Source: Acuticoccus sp. I52.16.1
GTDB lineage: Bacteria > Pseudomonadota > Alphaproteobacteria > Rhizobiales > Amorphaceae
Assembly (NCBI RefSeq): GCF_022865125.1
Contig: NZ_CP094828.1
Coordinates: forward strand, 4,147,219-4,211,218
DNA length: 64,000 bases
Reading direction: 5' to 3'
Shown here: positions 60,826 through 64,000 of the stretch, piece after piece
Layout: the number at the start of each line of letters is the position of its first letter
How positions within the stretch are numbered: position 1 is the stretch's first letter
Position numbers and translations under genes: made by a program
The notes under the pieces: model-generated
Database searches by the model: none
Seen by the model: only the letters and a program-made list of their open reading frames with translations
Told to the model about the DNA's origin: nothing

Positions 60826-62037
60826 CTATTCCATCGCCAGGATCATGTTGCGGACCACGGGGTAGATCTCGTGCTCCCAGCGCTTGCCGTTGAAGACACC
60901 GTAGTGGCCGACGTTGGCCTGCAAATGGTGGCGCTTCAGATGCGGGCGCAGCGAGCGGCACAGCTCGTGTGCCGCGGAGGTCTGGCCGAGGGCGCAGATA
61001 TCGTCGCGGCCGCCTTCCACGGTGAGGAGGGCGGTGTTGCGGATGGCCGACGGGTCGACCAGCTCGCCATGGTAGTGAAATTCGCCCTGGGCGAGTTCGG
61101 CGCGCTGGAACACGCGGTCGACGGTTTCGAGGTAGAATTCGGCGGTCAGGTCGAGAACGGCGAAATATTCGTCGTAGAATTCCTTGATCTTCTGCGCCTT
61201 CTTCGTCTCGCCGTTCATCAGGTATTTGTACAGCTTGCGGTGCTGGTCCTTGTGGCGCTGGTAGTTCATCGCCATGAAGGCGCTGAGCTGGATGAAGCCG
61301 GGATAGACCCGCCGGCCGCCGCCCTTGTGCTGCCACGGCACCGTGTGGATGAGGTTCTTCTCGAACCAGTCCATCTCCTGGTCGAAGGCCAGCTCGTTGA
61401 CGAGGGTGGGGCTCTCGCGCGTGTCGATCGGGCCGGCCATCAGCGTCATCGTGCGCGGCGTCGCCGGGTGGTTCCGCTGCGACATGACGGACACGGCGAT
61501 CAGCACCTGAACGCACGGCTGGCACACCGAGAGCACGTTGCTCGCCGGCCCCATTTCCTCCAGGAAGCGGATGATGTAGGTGACATAGTCCTCGACACCG
61601 AAGTGCCCGTCCGACAGCGGGACGTCGCGGGCGTTGGCCCAGTCGGTGATGTAGACGTCATGGTCGCGCAGCAACGTCTCCACGGTGCCGCGCAGCAGCG
61701 TCGCGAAGTGGCCCGACAGCGGAGCGACGACGAGGACCTTGGGCTGCGGCGTGTCGACGTCCTTGGCGAAGTGCAGCAGATTGCCGAACGGCAGATGCAG
61801 CGCCACTTCCTCGCGCACCGCGACCGTGCGGTTGCCGACCACTGCGGACGAGATACCGAAGGCGGGGCGCGTGTGGGTCAGGCGGAAGCGGCTGAGCATC
61901 TCCATCGATGCGTCGAAGATGCTCATCTCGTCGTCGCCGATGGGGATGATGGGCCAGCCACCGATGCGGGTGTGACGGGCGAAGGCACGCATCGGTGCGA
62001 TCAGGTCGTCCTGCATCTGGTACATCTGGTAGAGCAT
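60826..62037 (-). CDS. phaZ: Intracellular polyhydroxyalkanoate depolymerase
   Basis: A 403-residue PhaZ1-type depolymerase that mobilises stored PHB. LYQMYQMQDDLIAPMRAFAR is the typical start. The nucleophile is a cysteine, Cys172 in VLSVCQPCVQVLIA, replacing the usual lipase serine as in Ralstonia PhaZ1. PLSGHFATLLRGTVETLL and VGHYGVFNGKRWE, with the catalytic His, are present. It implies the organism stores PHA. It converges with the GntR gene and is divergent from the GST gene. Confidence 0.93.
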   Translation of the reverse strand: MLYQMYQMQDDLIAPMRAFARHTRIGGWPIIPIGDDEMSIFDASMEMLSRFRLTHTRPAFGISSAVVGNRTVAVREEVALHLPFGNLLHFAKDVDTPQPKVLVVAPLSGHFATLLRGTVETLLRDHDVYITDWANARDVPLSDGHFGVEDYVTYIIRFLEEMGPASNVLSVCQPCVQVLIAVSVMSQRNHPATPRTMTLMAGPIDTRESPTLVNELAFDQEMDWFEKNLIHTVPWQHKGGGRRVYPGFIQLSAFMAMNYQRHKDQHRKLYKYLMNGETKKAQKIKEFYDEYFAVLDLTAEFYLETVDRVFQRAELAQGEFHYHGELVDPSAIRNTALLTVEGGRDDICALGQTSAAHELCRSLRPHLKRHHLQANVGHYGVFNGKRWEHEIYPVVRNMILAME

Positions 62038-62142
62038 TCGTGCTTTCCCTCACCCAACCCAACTCGCCAAAATAGCTAGTGCATTCTATGGTGCGGTGCG
62101 ACAACATTCTTTGCATTGCAGCGCCGTAGCGGAGTGACGGAC

Positions 62143-62796
62143 ATGGCCGACGCCACCCTCACCATCTCATCGAAGAACTATTCGTCCTGGTCGCTGCGGG
62201 GCTGGCTGCTCTGCAAGATGGCCGGCCTCGACTTCGCCGAGCAGCCCGTCGACGTCGACGATCCGGAGCAGCGCCAGGAGCTGCTGCTGCTCTCGCCGTC
62301 GGTGCGCGTGCCGCGCCTCAGCCACGACGGGGTCGAGGTCTGGGACACGCTCGCGATCGGCAACTACCTCAGCGAGATGTTCCCGGAGGCCGGCCTCCTG
62401 CCGACCGACAAGGTCGCCCGCGCGCACTGCCGTGCCATCTCCGGCGAGATGCATTCCGGCTTCTACAACCTGCGCTCGGCGTTGCCGATGAACATCAAGG
62501 CGCAGCACCAGAGCTTCAAGATCTTCTCCGGCGCACGGCCGGACGTGCAGCGCATCAAGGAGATCTGGTCGGAGTGCCTGTCGACCTATGGCGGCCCCTT
62601 CCTGTTCGGCTCCCCCACGATGGCGGACGCGATGTACGCCCCCGTCTGCACCCGGTTCAGAACCTACGCCGTCGAGCTTGAGCCGGAGTTGCAGGCCTAC
62701 TGCGACACCATCTTCGCCTGGGCGCCGATGCAGGAGTGGACCGCCGCCGCGCTGGAGGAGCCGGACGAGGTGATCGAGCTCGAAGTCGAGTTCTGA
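62143..62796 (+). CDS. Glutathione S-transferase family protein
   Basis: A 217-residue two-domain protein. The thioredoxin-like N-terminal domain begins TLTISSKNYSSWSLRGWLLC, where a serine in SSWSLR is the likely glutathione-activating residue, and has VRVPRLSHDGVEVWDTLAIG for gamma-glutamyl binding. The helical C-terminal domain follows. It resembles the YfcF/maleylacetoacetate-isomerase-like branch, but substrate is unknown. ATG 62143 is preferred over an upstream ATG at 62116. Confidence 0.85.
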   Translation: MADATLTISSKNYSSWSLRGWLLCKMAGLDFAEQPVDVDDPEQRQELLLLSPSVRVPRLSHDGVEVWDTLAIGNYLSEMFPEAGLLPTDKVARAHCRAISGEMHSGFYNLRSALPMNIKAQHQSFKIFSGARPDVQRIKEIWSECLSTYGGPFLFGSPTMADAMYAPVCTRFRTYAVELEPELQAYCDTIFAWAPMQEWTAAALEEPDEVIELEVEF

Positions 62797-62924
62797 AGCA
62801 TGGCGGCAACGGGCGGGGGGACACGAAAGAGCGGCACGGGGCTACCATGCGGCACATCATCCCCAAGTTTGGTTGAACCGTACAGCTTTTAGGCAGTTCA
62901 CCCTTCGCTAAGAGGGGATTGCCG

Positions 62925-63431
62925 ATGGACACAACTCTGGATGTCAACGGGTCGCGCCACACGCTGGACCTCGACCCGCGCACCACGCTGCTCGACGCAC
63001 TGCGCCACCATCTGCACCTGACCGGCTCGAAGAAGGGCTGCGATCACGGCCAGTGCGGCGCCTGCACGGTGCTGGTCAACGGCCGGCGCATCAACGCCTG
63101 CCTGTCTCTCGCGGTGATGCACGAGGGCGATCAGGTCACCACCATCGAAGGCCTCGGCACGTCGGACAAATTGTCGGCCATGCAGGAGGCGTTCGTGGAG
63201 CACGACGGCTATCAGTGCGGTTACTGCACCCCCGGCCAGATCTGTTCGGCCGTCGGCATGCTGGACGAGATGGAGATGGGCTGGCCGTCCCACATCGCGG
63301 CGGACATCACCAAGAGCCCGGTGATGTCCGAGCGGGAGGTTTCCGAGCGGATGAGCGGCAACCTGTGCCGCTGCGCCGCCTATCCCAACATCATCGACGC
63401 GATCCTCGACGCGGCGAGCCGCCAGCGATGA
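62925..63431 (+). CDS. paoA: 2Fe-2S subunit of xanthine-dehydrogenase-family enzyme (PaoA-type)
   Basis: A 168-residue electron-transfer subunit with two [2Fe-2S] clusters. Cys39, Cys44, Cys47 and Cys59 form the plant-type ferredoxin site ([20 protein letters not shown]), and Cys98, Cys101, Cys148 and Cys150 form the second site ([25 protein letters not shown]). No export signal precedes the ATG at 62925, unlike periplasmic E. coli PaoA. Its stop overlaps the next gene by 4 bp. The molybdenum subunit should follow beyond the window. Confidence 0.93.
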   Translation: MDTTLDVNGSRHTLDLDPRTTLLDALRHHLHLTGSKKGCDHGQCGACTVLVNGRRINACLSLAVMHEGDQVTTIEGLGTSDKLSAMQEAFVEHDGYQCGYCTPGQICSAVGMLDEMEMGWPSHIAADITKSPVMSEREVSERMSGNLCRCAAYPNIIDAILDAASRQR

Positions 63432-64000
63432 GACCGTTCGATTACCACCGCGCCGACACGCGCCAGGACGCCGTGGCCGCCGTATCCACCGGGGCCACCA
63501 TCATCGCCGGCGGCACCAACCTGCTCGACCTGATGAAGCTCGAGGTGATGGCGCCGCCCACGCTGGTCGACATCACGCGCCTGGAGATGCGCGGCTTCAC
63601 CGAGACCGAGGACGGGGGGCTGCGCATCGGCGCGCTCGTCACCAACGCCGACCTCGCCGCCCATCCGCGCGTGCGGAAGGACTATCCGGTCCTGTCGATG
63701 GCGTTGCTGGCGGGGGCGAGCGGCCAGCTGCGCAACAAGGCGACCACCGGCGGCAACCTGCTGCAGCGCACCCGGTGCTACTATTTCTACGACAAGGCGA
63801 CCCCCTGCAACAAACGCGACCCAGGCGCCGGTTGCGCGGCGATCGGCGGCGCGAACCGGATGCACGCGATCCTGGGTGCCAGCCGCTCGTGCATCGCAAC
63901 CCACCCCAGCGACATGGCCGTCGCCATGCAGGCGCTGGAAGCGGTGGTCGAGGTCGAGGGGCCGGAGGGGTCGCGGCAGATCCCGCTCCTCGCCTTCCAC
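63428..64000 (+). CDS. paoB: FAD subunit of molybdenum hydroxylase, PaoB-type (3' truncated)
   Basis: The first 191 residues of a FAD-binding subunit, cut by the right edge. [20 protein letters not shown] and [17 protein letters not shown] are the FAD-binding motifs of the CO-dehydrogenase flavoprotein family. Cys117, Cys127, Cys136 and Cys155 match the extra [4Fe-4S]-binding insertion of PaoB and 4-hydroxybenzoyl-CoA-reductase-like subunits. ATG 63428 overlaps the PaoA-type stop (ATGA). PaoABC oxidises aromatic aldehydes in E. coli, but other hydroxylases share this layout. Confidence 0.9.
   Translation, partial: MRPFDYHRADTRQDAVAAVSTGATIIAGGTNLLDLMKLEVMAPPTLVDITRLEMRGFTETEDGGLRIGALVTNADLAAHPRVRKDYPVLSMALLAGASGQLRNKATTGGNLLQRTRCYYFYDKATPCNKRDPGAGCAAIGGANRMHAILGASRSCIATHPSDMAVAMQALEAVVEVEGPEGSRQIPLLAFH

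Overview
The window is very GC-rich, densely coded chromosomal DNA from an alphaproteobacterium, most likely of the order Hyphomicrobiales (Rhizobiales); the genus cannot be fixed by eye. The evidence is the eipA-chpT-ctrA trio with a FliJ-type gene beside it, CtrA boxes (TTAA-N7-TTAAC) and GANTC sites in promoters, the fabD-fabG-acpP-fabF-mltG-yicC-gmk string, and class-II-amidotransferase glx genes next to glnT. No tRNA, rRNA, CRISPR array, insertion sequence or prophage was seen.

The left part (1-37 kb) is core genome. 1-6.5 kb holds a truncated cation/proton antiporter with a cNMP domain, a coiled-coil membrane protein, the DUF1134 envelope protein EipA, the phosphotransferase ChpT, the cell-cycle regulator CtrA (with a candidate autoregulatory box in a long leader) and a FliJ-like protein. 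6.7-12.2 kb is a leftward block: lgt, an NDUFAF7-type methyltransferase, pgeF, an M24-fold protein without metal ligands, a lipoprotein and prs. 12.3-17.7 kb runs rightward (ubiK, ybjN-like, proC, a TetR protein with a His-rich tail, csaA, pncA, an FNR-type reductase, a GFA protein). 17.7-27.9 kb runs leftward: an SDR, purF, cvpA, radA, alr, a small unknown gene, dnaB with a perfect CtrA box, a methyltransferase and cfa. 28.1-29.7 kb is rpsF-rpsR-rplI, ending in a clear intrinsic terminator. 30.0-36.2 kb is the fatty-acid and cell-wall cluster.

The right part (36.3-64 kb) is accessory nitrogen and carbon catabolism. An XRE-cupin regulator precedes glxBCD-glnT (N-methylglutamate-synthase and gamma-glutamylmethylamide-synthetase type) and a FAD amine oxidase. 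Next comes a leftward operon with a periplasmic binding protein, LivH, a single 826-residue LivM-LivG-LivF fusion, a cytosine-deaminase-like amidohydrolase and an amidase, facing a divergent TetR gene. A second, unfused Liv transporter (54.4-59.1 kb) is followed by marR, an HpaC-like flavin reductase, an HpaB-like monooxygenase and a cupin. A 30-bp perfect palindrome separates it from a divergent DUF2848 hydrolase and GntR regulator.

The last genes are a PHA depolymerase, a glutathione transferase, and the first two subunits of a PaoABC-type molybdenum hydroxylase cut by the right edge. The accessory region reads as uptake plus breakdown of nitrogen-containing, possibly heterocyclic or aromatic, compounds. 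The substrates are not determined by the sequence.
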